NCBI RefSeq assembly: GCF_023073335.1
Contig: NZ_JADPJG010000002.1
Location: 1-64,000, forward strand
Length of the DNA stretch: 64,000 bases
Origin: Bradyrhizobium sp. 21
Lineage (GTDB): Bacteria; Pseudomonadota; Alphaproteobacteria; Rhizobiales; Xanthobacteraceae
Direction: 5' to 3'
Shown here: piece after piece, positions 37,029-46,069 of the stretch
Layout: each line of letters starts with the position of its first letter
Position numbering within the stretch: position 1 is the stretch's first letter
Notes under the pieces: generated by a model
Database searches by the model: none
Told to the model about the DNA's origin: nothing
Seen by the model: only the letters and a program-made list of their open reading frames with translations
Translations under genes and position numbers: made by a program

Positions 37029-38455
37029 CGGCCGCGCTGCTGACATGTTCGTTGACCTGGCCCCGTCCTCCGCTTGCGGCCACACCGCGCGAAGCCGACA
37101 TCGCCAAGGCGGCCGCGCAGCGCATCAGTTTCAGCGGCCCGCAGACGCGCGCACTCTGGCAGCCGCGTCTCGAGCGTCTCGGCGAGGTGGCGCTCGCAAT
37201 CGAGCTGGAGATGGTCCGTCGGAAGCGCATTCCGGCGGCAGTGCTCTGGACCGGCCATGATGGCATCGGCGCCCTGACGGAGCGGGCCCGCTCGATCGGA
37301 CTCGACGCCAAGCCGATCAAGGCGTCGCTCGGTTATGCCGCCGACTGGCCGCTTGAAGCGTCGATTGACGACCCGAAGCGACTGCTCGACTATGCCTTCC
37401 TGATCGGCGCTGCGCCGCTCGATGCATCGATCGCCGAGCCGGCGGCCGATGGCCTGGAGCAAGCGGCGATACGGTTCGGCTATCCTCCGTGCTGCGCAAA
37501 ATCGTGGGCGGACTACCTTCGGCAGGGTGGAAGTGATCCGCTGGCCCGCCTGCTCGCACGCGGGCACAAAACGGCCGTGCCTGCCTACGTCGCCCTGGCG
37601 GTGCTGGGATTGGGACCAATAAGGCACGGGCCGTGCGCGGCGGATTGTTCCGCCACGCGCGATCAGTCGCGCGCGTTTCTCAATCTCGGCCGCGAGTTGG
37701 GATTCGCCGAGGAAATGAGCTGGCTCGACGAGATCGCGGATTGGCCGGTCGTTGCGTCGCTGGTCAATGGCATCGCCGAGGTCACGACGGCTGCATTTCG
37801 CTGCACGTGGCTGTCCGACGAGGACACATCGCCGCGTCACGGCACAGCGGCGACACGCCCGGCAAAACGCGTGGGGGCAGCAGCCGCGACCGTGAAGTCC
37901 GCGGATAGCGCCGACATCCTCACCGAACTCGGAGTCGGATTTGAAGCGGCCGGCTTCGAAAATCCTTTCGCCATGCGCTCGCGCTTCAGCACCGTGGTCT
38001 GGGAGCAGACCGCGGCGCTGCGCCGCGCTGCATCGGCCGTGCACGTCGGATGTGGCGATGGATTGTTGCTGGAGCTGATCTCCCAGACAAAGCCAAGGCT
38101 GAGATTATATGGCACCGAGCAAGATGCCGCGGCAGCAGGGGCCTCGCGCCGGCGCCTCGGTGCGTCATTGCCGGTGCTTAGTGGACCCAGCATCGAGGCG
38201 CTTGCGGCGTTGTCGCGTCTTGCGCCGGACGGCATCGATCTCGCCTTCGTCGATCCGGAGCGGCTTGACTGCCGCGAAGCGCTTGCCGCCGTCCGCGCGA
38301 TCGCGAGATCGGTGATCGTGATCGGCACCGACCGCTCGCTGCACCGGCACAAGGACATGGATACGCTTGCCGTAACGATGGGGCTTGCCTTGCTGCCCGG
38401 GCGCGCAGGGCGTGTGTCCGCGGCCCTCTCGGCGCCGAGTGGTCGCCCGCACTGA
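37025..38455 (+). CDS. Two-domain protein: DUF483-like Cys domain plus class I methyltransferase-like domain
   Basis: A 476-residue protein. The first 220 residues contain FGYPPCCAKSWADYL (C156-C157) and HGPCAADCSATR (C204, C208), the pattern I know from DUF483-type proteins, which have no established function. The second half (about 320-476) has a Rossmann-like SAM motif VHVGCGDGLLLEL (341-353), an acidic loop (YGTEQDA) and DLAFVDPERL, like class I methyltransferases. The fusion may read the peptide with one half and methylate with the other; that is inference. It overlaps the upstream gene by 4 bp and precedes the HExxH gene by 22 bp. Confidence 0.72.
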   Translation: MTAALLTCSLTWPRPPLAATPREADIAKAAAQRISFSGPQTRALWQPRLERLGEVALAIELEMVRRKRIPAAVLWTGHDGIGALTERARSIGLDAKPIKASLGYAADWPLEASIDDPKRLLDYAFLIGAAPLDASIAEPAADGLEQAAIRFGYPPCCAKSWADYLRQGGSDPLARLLARGHKTAVPAYVALAVLGLGPIRHGPCAADCSATRDQSRAFLNLGRELGFAEEMSWLDEIADWPVVASLVNGIAEVTTAAFRCTWLSDEDTSPRHGTAATRPAKRVGAAAATVKSADSADILTELGVGFEAAGFENPFAMRSRFSTVVWEQTAALRRAASAVHVGCGDGLLLELISQTKPRLRLYGTEQDAAAAGASRRRLGASLPVLSGPSIEALAALSRLAPDGIDLAFVDPERLDCREALAAVRAIARSVIVIGTDRSLHRHKDMDTLAVTMGLALLPGRAGRVSAALSAPSGRPH

Positions 38456-38477
38456 CCGGTTCGAAGGAGAACTCGCC

Positions 38478-39317
38478 ATGGACGCGACATCGATTGACTG
38501 GGAACGCACGGCACGTCCACAGGCCGACGGCTACGATACCGCCGTCGCCCTCGGCCTGGTCGAAACCGAGTCGACGCCGTGGCGGCCGCTGCCTCCGCTG
38601 CGGCCGCCGGTAGGCGACGCGCCGGCCATTGCGGAAGGCAGGGTTGCGCTGCGCACCGAGGATCCCTTGCTCCCCGCGCCGCGGTTTGTCCCCGACGCGC
38701 AAGCCGTCGCGGCAATGGAGCAGGCGCTCCACTACGTCGGCCGCTGGCCGCTCGCCGCGAAGCAATGGCCTGATATCGTGCACACCGTTCAGTGCTACCA
38801 CGACACCGAGCAGCCGACCGAGGGGCCCGGCCGTCTCGGCTCGGCCAGCCATTCGGTCGATGCGCGGTTCGGCGTCATCGGCCTCACGGTCAATTGCCCA
38901 CTCGCGATCGCGCAGGCGATCGTCCATGAAATGGCCCATCACAAGCTGAGGGCATTCGGCGTCGCCAATGAGAATGCGATCCGGATCATCGGCAATCCGC
39001 AAGACGAGCTTTATCCCAGCCCGATCGTGGTCGACCGGCCGCGTCCGATGACGGCCGTCCTGCACGCGCAATATTCGTTCATCCACGTCACCCAGCTCGA
39101 CGTGCATATGCTCGAACAGGAAGACGATCCGCAAGTCCGCAGCGACATCCGCGCGCTGCTCGCGCGCAATGCCTCCCGGATGGAGCAGGGGTTCGAGACA
39201 TTGCGGCAGCACGCCCGCACCGACGCGGCCGGCTGCGACTTCCTCGGCGCGTTCTTCGCCTGGTGCAGCGACGTGCTGGCAAGCAGCCGGAAGATGCTGG
39301 CGACCGAGCGTTGCTGA
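38478..39317 (+). CDS. HExxH-motif peptide-modification protein (aKG-HExxH beta-hydroxylase type)
   Basis: A 279-residue protein with the metal motif H150-E-M-A-H154 in IVHEMAHHKLRAF. This is the signature of the RiPP-linked HExxH family, some members of which hydroxylate Asp or other residues in an iron and alpha-ketoglutarate dependent way. The precursor has one Asp in its core (Asp82). The start at 38478 follows AAGGAGAACTCGCC. There is no signal peptide. It is the last gene of the tight cluster; 180 bp without a gene follows. Confidence 0.82.
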   Translation: MDATSIDWERTARPQADGYDTAVALGLVETESTPWRPLPPLRPPVGDAPAIAEGRVALRTEDPLLPAPRFVPDAQAVAAMEQALHYVGRWPLAAKQWPDIVHTVQCYHDTEQPTEGPGRLGSASHSVDARFGVIGLTVNCPLAIAQAIVHEMAHHKLRAFGVANENAIRIIGNPQDELYPSPIVVDRPRPMTAVLHAQYSFIHVTQLDVHMLEQEDDPQVRSDIRALLARNASRMEQGFETLRQHARTDAAGCDFLGAFFAWCSDVLASSRKMLATERC

Positions 39318-39497
39318 TCGGCCCGCCGCGCCGCCGGCCGGGTTCCAGGCGCCAATCCTCGGCTTGAGGCGACGTCCGGCCGCGAATGCCGGTTCCGGGC
39401 TCGATCATCGCTGCGTTGCGGCGACAGTTTGTCTCGTTTGCCGGGGTGCAAGACGGGGGCGCTCTGTTACACTGGGGGCAATGACCAAAGGAGTTCC

Positions 39498-41117
39498 ATG
39501 AACGTGCCGAGCCCCTGCAACGTGCTCATGCTCTATCCGCTCTTCACGGCGGAGTCGTTCTGGAGCTTCGGCGAATCCTGCAAATTGATGGGCGTGAAGC
39601 GCCCTGCGGCTCCCCTCGGCCTGATCACGGTCGCGGCGATGTTGCCGAAGGACTGGACCGTCCGGCTGATCGACTGCAACACGCAACCCTTCGACGACGA
39701 CGACCTCGCCTGGGCCGACGTCGTCTTCACCGGCGGCATGCTGCCGCAACAGGCCGACACCCTGCGCCTGATCGAGGTGTGCCGCGCGGCCGGCAAGCCG
39801 GTGGTCGTCGGCGGTCCCGATCCCACCTCGAGCCCTCACGTCTATGAGAAGGCCGACTTCCGCGTGCTCGGCGAGGCCGAGAGCGTGATCGACGAATTCA
39901 TTGCAGCCTGGGACAGCGGCGCGCGCGTCGGCGTGTTCACGGCGCCGAAATTCCAGGCCGACGTCACCAGCACGCCGGTGCCGCGTTTCGACCTGCTCAA
40001 ATTCGAGGACTATCTCTATCTCGGTGTGCAGTATTCCCGCGGCTGCCCGTTCACCTGCGAGTTCTGCGACATCATCGAACTCTATGGACGGGTCCCGCGG
40101 ACCAAGACGAATGCGCAGATGCTGATCGAACTCGACAGGCTCTACGACATGGGCTACCGCGGCCATCTCGACTTCGTCGACGACAATTTCATCGGCAACA
40201 AGAAGTCGCTGCGGCTGTTCCTGCCCCAGCTCGCCGAATGGCAACGCGCGCACGGCTATCCCTTCGAATTGTCGACCGAGGCTTCGGTCAATCTGGCCGA
40301 CGATCCCGAGCTGTTGGATTTGATGGGTGCGGCCAATTTCTTCGCCGTCTTCGTCGGCATCGAAAGTCCGGATCCGGCGACGCTGGTCGCGATGCGGAAG
40401 AAGCAGAACACGCGTCGCAACATCGCCGAGAGCATCCACAAGATCTACGGCGCCGGGATGCTCGTCACCGCCGGCTTCATCGTCGGCTTCGACAACGAGA
40501 AGGTCGCGATGGCGGATGCCATGGTCGACTTCATCGAGGAGGCCGCGATTCCGGTCGCCATGGTCGGCCTGCTCTATGCGTTGCCGAACACGCAGCTGAC
40601 GCGTCGTCTCGCCAGCGAAGGTCGGCTGCACGCGGACCACGATCTGGCATCGACGACGGGCGGCGATCAATGCACCGGCGGAATCAATTTCGATCCGATT
40701 CGCCCGCTGCGCGACATCCTGACGGACTACAAGACGGTGCTGGAGCGCGTCTACAGCCCGGCGGCCTATGCCGGCCGTGTCGATCGCTTGATGACGCTGC
40801 TCGACCGTTCCAGACAGCGCCACGAGCTGGTCGAGGGCGATATCCGCGCCAGGGTCGGCGCGATGGAGACCGTGCACCGTGTGGTCACCGCCATTCCGGA
40901 GGCGCGCGGACCGCTCTGGCAAACCTTCATGAACAGCGCCAAGCGCGATACGTCATCGGCACGAATCGCCGTGCAGATGATCGCGGCCTATGCGCATCTC
41001 GGACCGTTCTCGCGCAAGGTCATCGATGCCATCGATGCGCGTCTCGCCGAACTCGACGACGAGACGGTCATCCCGGCGGCGACGATCGACGTGACGGCGG
41101 CCCGACATCTGGCCTGA
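39498..41117 (+). CDS. B12-binding radical SAM protein with DUF4070-like C-terminus
   Basis: A 539-residue enzyme. The N-terminal cobalamin-binding half has VLMLYPLFTAESFWSFGESC and AAPLGLITVAAMLP. The radical SAM motif is RGCPFTCEFC (C183, C187, C190) followed by DIIELYGRVPRTK. DFVDDNFIGNKKSL and the long C-terminus match a group that includes the hopanoid C-2 methylase HpnP; I cannot tell that apart from related enzymes of unknown substrate. Start ATG 39498 follows AAAGGAG. It may extend the peptide operon or be independent. A six-codon ORF (39481-39501) ends in an ATGA overlap with its start. Confidence 0.83.
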   Translation: MNVPSPCNVLMLYPLFTAESFWSFGESCKLMGVKRPAAPLGLITVAAMLPKDWTVRLIDCNTQPFDDDDLAWADVVFTGGMLPQQADTLRLIEVCRAAGKPVVVGGPDPTSSPHVYEKADFRVLGEAESVIDEFIAAWDSGARVGVFTAPKFQADVTSTPVPRFDLLKFEDYLYLGVQYSRGCPFTCEFCDIIELYGRVPRTKTNAQMLIELDRLYDMGYRGHLDFVDDNFIGNKKSLRLFLPQLAEWQRAHGYPFELSTEASVNLADDPELLDLMGAANFFAVFVGIESPDPATLVAMRKKQNTRRNIAESIHKIYGAGMLVTAGFIVGFDNEKVAMADAMVDFIEEAAIPVAMVGLLYALPNTQLTRRLASEGRLHADHDLASTTGGDQCTGGINFDPIRPLRDILTDYKTVLERVYSPAAYAGRVDRLMTLLDRSRQRHELVEGDIRARVGAMETVHRVVTAIPEARGPLWQTFMNSAKRDTSSARIAVQMIAAYAHLGPFSRKVIDAIDARLAELDDETVIPAATIDVTAARHLA

Positions 41118-41120
41118 GGT

Positions 41121-42507
41121 CTACTTCACTGCCAGCCGCAAGAAGCTCATCACGCTGCCGAGCGCGGCAAAGCCCGCGCCGAGTGCCAGCGCGACGATTG
41201 CACCTTCGTGACCGGCGAGCGCGAAGCAGAGCGCGGCGAGCGCCGCACCCGTCGTCTGTCCCGTCAGGCGCGCGGTGGCAACGATCCCTGAGGCGCTGCC
41301 GCTGCGGTGAGGTGGTGCGCTCGACATCACAGCCTTCATGTTCGGCGCCTGGAAGAAGCCGAAGCCCATGCCGCAGATCACCATCCGCCAGATGATGTCG
41401 GGGATCGCAGGATTGGCCGGCAGCATCGCGAGCAGCGCCATGCCGAGGCCGAGCAGCACCAGCCCGATGCCGCCGAGCAGGCCGACGGCGTGGCGGTCGG
41501 AGAGGCGGCCGGCGATCGGCGCCATGATGCCGACCACCAGCGGCCAGGGCGTCATGAAGAATCCGGTCTCGACCTGCGAACGCCCGAGCACGTCCTCGAA
41601 ATAGAACGGCAGCGAGACGAAGGCGAGGCCCTGCACCACGAAAGAGCAGACCGCGGTTGCGGCCGACAGCGCGAACATCGGCCGGCTGAACAGGTCGATC
41701 GGCAGCATCGGCGCCGGATGATCCGCATGGCGGCGCGTCAGGATGAAGCCGAGCACCAAAGCGGTGATCAACTCGACGCCCACGACGACCGGCGAGAGAT
41801 TATGCGCGGCGCTGCCGATGCCGGTGATGAACAGCCCGAGGCAGGCCGACGCAAGGATCGCGCCGAGAAAATCAAAGCCGTGATCGGCGCGCGGCGTCTT
41901 CGGCAGCATCGCAAAGCCGATGCCGATCGCGACAAGGCCGAAGGGGATGTTGACGGCGAACAACCACGGCCACGGACCGACCGCGAGGATGGCGGATGCG
42001 ATCGACGGCCCGATGGTGAAGGCCGTCGCGACCACCAGCGCGTTGTGGCCGAAGCCGCGGCCGAGCATGCGGCCGGGATAGACGAAGCGCACCAGCGCGG
42101 TGTTGACGCTCATGATGCCGCTTGCACCCAACCCTTGCAGGGTACGCGCGACCAGCAGGCTGTCCAGTGACCACGCCACGGCGCAGAACAGCGAGGCGAT
42201 GGTGAACAGGATGAGGCCGCCGAGATAGATGCGCTGGTGCCCGACGATCTCGCCGAGCGCACCGAGCGGCAGCAGCGTCGCCACCAGCGCGATCTGGTAG
42301 ACATTGACCACCCAGACCGACTGCTCCGGGGTGACATGCAGATCGGCGGCAATGGCGGGCAGCGCGATGTTGGCGATCGCAGTGTCGAGCGAGGCCATCG
42401 CCAGCGCGGTGAAGATGGCGGCGATGGCCCAGCGCCGCTGCGCTGGTGGCAGGCCGTCGGAAACGGTGTGGTCGGGCTCTCGCGCGGCTGCAGGTAACGT
42501 GATTGTC
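41121..42507 (-). CDS. MFS drug/compound exporter (DHA2, EmrB/QacA type)
   Basis: A 461-residue membrane protein with 13-14 helices. The DHA2 signature is SLDTAIANIALPAIAADL in helix 1, followed by QSVWVVNVYQIALVATLLPLGALGEIVG and the motif C-like GFGHNALVVATAFTIGPSIASAIL. Start ATG 42507 (MTITLP) gives a short polar N-terminus; the long upstream extension is not coding. It converges on the radical SAM gene with 3 bp between, so it is not in that operon, but it could export its product. The substrate is unknown. Confidence 0.88.
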
Positions 42508-42678
42508 ATTGCGTTAGCGCGTTGCTCCGGCGGCGTGGCTATAGGGACTCGGCATGTACTACGGCCACGCCGGCTTCCACAGGCATATGCTTGCATGCAG
42601 TGTATGCGCGAAGGCTGGGCGATGAACCTGCGCGCTGGCGTATGATTGCGCCAGCTGCTGCAATTTGAGGGGATCGCC

Positions 42679-43740
42679 ATGCAAATCGTCGTTCTGCCCG
42701 GTGACGGCATCGGACCGGAGATCACCACCGCGACAACGGGCGTGCTGCGCGCGGCCTCCGAACGCTTCCAGCTCAATCTGCGCCTTGAGGAGCACGCAGT
42801 CGGCCATGCGAGCCTCAAGCAGTTTGGCACGACCGTGCGCCCCGAGCTGCTCGACATCGTTCGCGCCGCCGACGGCCTGATCCTGGGCCCGACCGCGACC
42901 TTCGACTTCAAGGACGAGGCACATGGCGAGATCAATCCGTCCAGGCATTTTCGCAAGAACCTGGATCTCTACGCCAATGTCCGGCCCGCGCGCACCTATG
43001 CAGGGAGGCCCGGCCGGGTCGGCGATTTCGATCTTGTCGTGGTGCGCGAGAACACCGAAGGGTTTTACGCCGACCGCAACATGGAGCAGGGCAACGGCGA
43101 GATGCTTGTCACGCCTGATGTCGTGATCTCGCTACGTCGGATCACGCGGGCGTGCTGCGAGCGCATCGCGCACGCCGCCTGCCGTCTGGCGATGAGGCGA
43201 CGCAAGCATCTCACCATCGTGCACAAGGCCAATGTGCTCAGGATCGGCGACGGTATGTTCCTCGACATCTGCCGCGAGGCGGCGAAGGGTTATGCCGGCC
43301 TCGCCGTCGACGACATCCTGGTCGACGCCATGATGGCGCATGTCGTGCGCAGCCCCGACCGCTTCGACGTCATCGTCGCCACCAACATGTTCGGTGACAT
43401 CCTGTCCGATCTCACAGCGGAGCTCTCCGGCAGCCTCGGTCTCGGCGGCTCGCTCAATGTCGGTGACCGCTATGCCATGGCGCAAGCCGCGCACGGCTCG
43501 GCGCCCGACATAGCGGGGCAGGACGTCGCTAACCCGGTCTCGCTGATCCTGTCGACGGCCCTGCTGCTGGCCTGGCACGGCGAGAACAGCGGCGCCGTCC
43601 GCTACGAGGAGGCCGCGCGTGCGATCGAGGTTGCGGTGGCGAAAGCGATCGGCGAGGGCAGGGCAACGCGCGACGTCGGTGGCAAGCTCGGCACGATCGC
43701 GGCGGGAGCGGCGATTGCGGAGATCCTGCAGGCGAAGTGA
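42679..43740 (+). CDS. Isocitrate/isopropylmalate dehydrogenase family protein
   Basis: A 353-residue NAD(P)-dependent beta-decarboxylating dehydrogenase. Motifs are VLPGDGIGPEITTA, the Arg/Tyr substrate stretch YANVRPARTYAGRPG, VVRENTEGFYADRN and DVIVATNMFGDILSDLTAEL with the metal-binding Asp, plus AAHGSAPDIAGQDVANP. Substrate-site residues do not settle between tartrate/malate, isopropylmalate and isocitrate; no leu or TCA genes are near. The start at 42679 follows GAGGGGATC. A dispersed repeat element follows. Confidence 0.87.
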   Translation: MQIVVLPGDGIGPEITTATTGVLRAASERFQLNLRLEEHAVGHASLKQFGTTVRPELLDIVRAADGLILGPTATFDFKDEAHGEINPSRHFRKNLDLYANVRPARTYAGRPGRVGDFDLVVVRENTEGFYADRNMEQGNGEMLVTPDVVISLRRITRACCERIAHAACRLAMRRRKHLTIVHKANVLRIGDGMFLDICREAAKGYAGLAVDDILVDAMMAHVVRSPDRFDVIVATNMFGDILSDLTAELSGSLGLGGSLNVGDRYAMAQAAHGSAPDIAGQDVANPVSLILSTALLLAWHGENSGAVRYEEAARAIEVAVAKAIGEGRATRDVGGKLGTIAAGAAIAEILQAK

Positions 43741-43746
43741 GGGGCT

Positions 43747-43880
43747 CCAAAACAAAAACGCGAAAACAACCCCATGCACAGTAGCGATGGGCTTGATCGA
43801 AAACAGGTTTTTTAGACGACGTCGCGGACGGCACCCTGCCGCGATCACGTTGACACGTCGGGCAAAACACCGGCAGGATG
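43747..43880 (+). repeat. Dispersed intergenic repeat element, copy B
   Basis: This is the short form of the element at 1404-1610, in opposite orientation. Its 39-bp left block (43747-43785) differs from copy A at one base. The right block (43850-43880) contains CGTCGGGCAAAACAC. Between them are 64 bp without the tandem array. Confidence 0.8.
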
Positions 43881-43936
43881 CTAGCGTGGCGCCGGTTGGG
43901 AATTCAGGGCGTGCTTCCGAGCGGTCCTACTCCTGT

Positions 43937-46069
43937 CTATCTGCCGCGAGGCATCTCCAGGATTTTCTGGAGCAGCGTCGGATGGCTGAGAACCGCGCGC
44001 AATTCCGACTTGTCGAGCCAAGCGGCGGCGTCCTCGAAGCTGTCGCATTCTTCGACCTTGGCGTGTGCCGTCGCAAGCGGCACATGGACGGGGGCAAACT
44101 TGCGCGGGCTCGCAAGCGACAGCGATCCCATATGCTCGCCCAGCAATTCCGGATCCTGGCTGAGCTGGTGCAGAGCTCCGGCCATTTCGATGGGCGCGGA
44201 GGCGGCCAGTTCGTTGGCGCGGAGCACCACGGCAGGCGGGCTGTTGGTTTCCGGCGTTGCAAAGACGCCGGGCGCCTTCAACCGCGATGACGTTATGATT
44301 CCCAACGGGATCGCAAGCAGGAGACCCAGCACGACCGGCGACATCCAAATCAGCAGCGGCCAAGAGACGGCATAGGCGCTGAGCGCAAGGACCAGGCCGC
44401 ACAGGGACGGCCCGGCGAACTTGCGATAGATTTCGCCGCGCGCAAGCTCTCCATCGCTTCGGCGCTGCACCTGCCATCCCGCGTCCCGCCCAATGAGAAT
44501 TTCCACCACCGCCTTGCTCTGGAAGATCATCATGCAGGGCGCTATCAGTGCCGCGATAAGAGTTTCGCAAAGCACTCCCAGCAGCACGCGAGGGGTTCCC
44601 GCGAAACCGACGCGCCCCTCGCGACTGCTGATCACCACGACATAGGCCAGCAGCTTTGGCACGATCAGAAGCCCCATCGTGGCGGCAAAGACCCAGGCCG
44701 CGAGCACCGGATCCTGTTGCGGCCAGGTCGGAAATAAGCTGAACCCTTTCGGAAAGTATTCGGGGCGGATGAAGTGCGCCTGCAATGAGATGAGCAGGCC
44801 GAGCACCAGGAATAGAAGCCACAGCGGGGCGGTAAGATAAGACCCGATGCCCGTCAGCAGGTGCAGCCGCGACACCCAGTATAGCCCGCGCGCCGGCAAC
44901 ACCGCGAGATGCTGAAGGTTGCCTTGGCACCAGCGCCGGTCTCTCCCCGCAAAGTCCAGCACCGACGGCGGGACTTCTTCGAAGCTGCCGCCGATGTTCG
45001 GTGCCATATAAATCCTCCAGCCCGCGCGGCGCATCAATGCGGCCTCGACAAAATCGTGGCTCAGGATGTGGCCCCCGAAAGGCTTGCGGCCGCGCAGCTC
45101 GGGCAGGCCGGCCTCCTCCGCGAAAGCCTGCACGCGGATGATGGCGTTGTGGCCCCAATAATTGCTGTCGCCCCCGTGCCACCAGGCATTGCCGGCGGCG
45201 ATGATGGGGCCGTAAAGACGACCGGAGAACTGCTGCAGTCTGCTGAACAGCGTGCGGGCGTTGACGATAACGGGCTGCGTCTGGATCAGTGCGGCAGCGG
45301 GATCGGATTCCATCGCGTGGACAAGGCGGACGATGGTGTCGCCTTCCATCAAGCTGTCTGCGTCGAGAACGATCATGTGATCGTAGGCCGCGCCGAACCT
45401 GCTGACCCAGTCGGCTATGTTGCCGGACTTCCGCGCGGTATTGTCGGAGCGATGCCGGTAGTACAACCGATCCAGGCCGCAGACGCGGCGCAGCCGCGTG
45501 AACGTCATCTCTTCACAAATCCAGATGTCCGGGTCGGTTGTATCGCTGAGCAAGAACCAGTCGAATTTTTCTCCATATCCCGCGGCGTCGACGGATTCAT
45601 ACATGGCGCGCAGCCGCGCCATCACATGATGCGGGTCCTCGTTATAGGTCGGCATCAGCATGGCCGTGCGCGACGTCACCGCAGGCAGGGGGCCGGTGGT
45701 GTCGAGCGGCAGGCCGACGGGCCGGCGCGTCAGCAGCGCGAAAAACCCGGCAAGCGCGGACATGAAGGAGAACGCGACCCAGGCGAGCAGCACGAGAAAG
45801 AGAACTAGCAGCACCGCTTCGAGAAAGGTCACGCCACCGACTTCGACGACGTCGTACATGCCGTAGGCGCCCGCAACCGTCAGCAAGGCCGTACCGAGGA
45901 AGATGAAGAGACGCCGAAGAATCAGGGTGGTTCCGGAATGAACCCGATCCCGCCCGGAGTCTGTCGCGTGGTCCAGCCGGCACGGCAGCATCGTGAGCGG
46001 ACTTTCCGGCGGCAGGAACGGGCGGCCGGCGGCGCTCCGCAGCGGCGCCGGCGATTTCAGGGCGTCCAT
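43937..46069 (-). CDS. opgH: Glucans biosynthesis glucosyltransferase H
   Basis: A 710-residue inner-membrane family 2 glycosyltransferase that builds periplasmic glucan backbones from UDP-glucose. The catalytic part has PTYNEDPHHVMARLRAM, the DxD motif in LDADSLMEGDT, GHNAIIRV and DRRWCQGN. Seven or more membrane helices flank it. The start at 46069 (MDALKSPAPL) overlaps the end of opgG by 13 bp. It acts together with OpgG in osmoregulated periplasmic glucan synthesis. Confidence 0.93.
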   Translation of the reverse strand: MDALKSPAPLRSAAGRPFLPPESPLTMLPCRLDHATDSGRDRVHSGTTLILRRLFIFLGTALLTVAGAYGMYDVVEVGGVTFLEAVLLVLFLVLLAWVAFSFMSALAGFFALLTRRPVGLPLDTTGPLPAVTSRTAMLMPTYNEDPHHVMARLRAMYESVDAAGYGEKFDWFLLSDTTDPDIWICEEMTFTRLRRVCGLDRLYYRHRSDNTARKSGNIADWVSRFGAAYDHMIVLDADSLMEGDTIVRLVHAMESDPAAALIQTQPVIVNARTLFSRLQQFSGRLYGPIIAAGNAWWHGGDSNYWGHNAIIRVQAFAEEAGLPELRGRKPFGGHILSHDFVEAALMRRAGWRIYMAPNIGGSFEEVPPSVLDFAGRDRRWCQGNLQHLAVLPARGLYWVSRLHLLTGIGSYLTAPLWLLFLVLGLLISLQAHFIRPEYFPKGFSLFPTWPQQDPVLAAWVFAATMGLLIVPKLLAYVVVISSREGRVGFAGTPRVLLGVLCETLIAALIAPCMMIFQSKAVVEILIGRDAGWQVQRRSDGELARGEIYRKFAGPSLCGLVLALSAYAVSWPLLIWMSPVVLGLLLAIPLGIITSSRLKAPGVFATPETNSPPAVVLRANELAASAPIEMAGALHQLSQDPELLGEHMGSLSLASPRKFAPVHVPLATAHAKVEECDSFEDAAAWLDKSELRAVLSHPTLLQKILEMPRGR

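Noticed and set aside
39498..41117. Firm call as hopanoid methylase hpnP
   Set aside because: The motif set fits a wider family, and no hopanoid genes are nearby; the sequence alone does not decide.
41121..42507. MFS exporter as part of the RiPP operon
   Set aside because: It is on the opposite strand and converges on it. It may still export the product, but nothing in the sequence links them.
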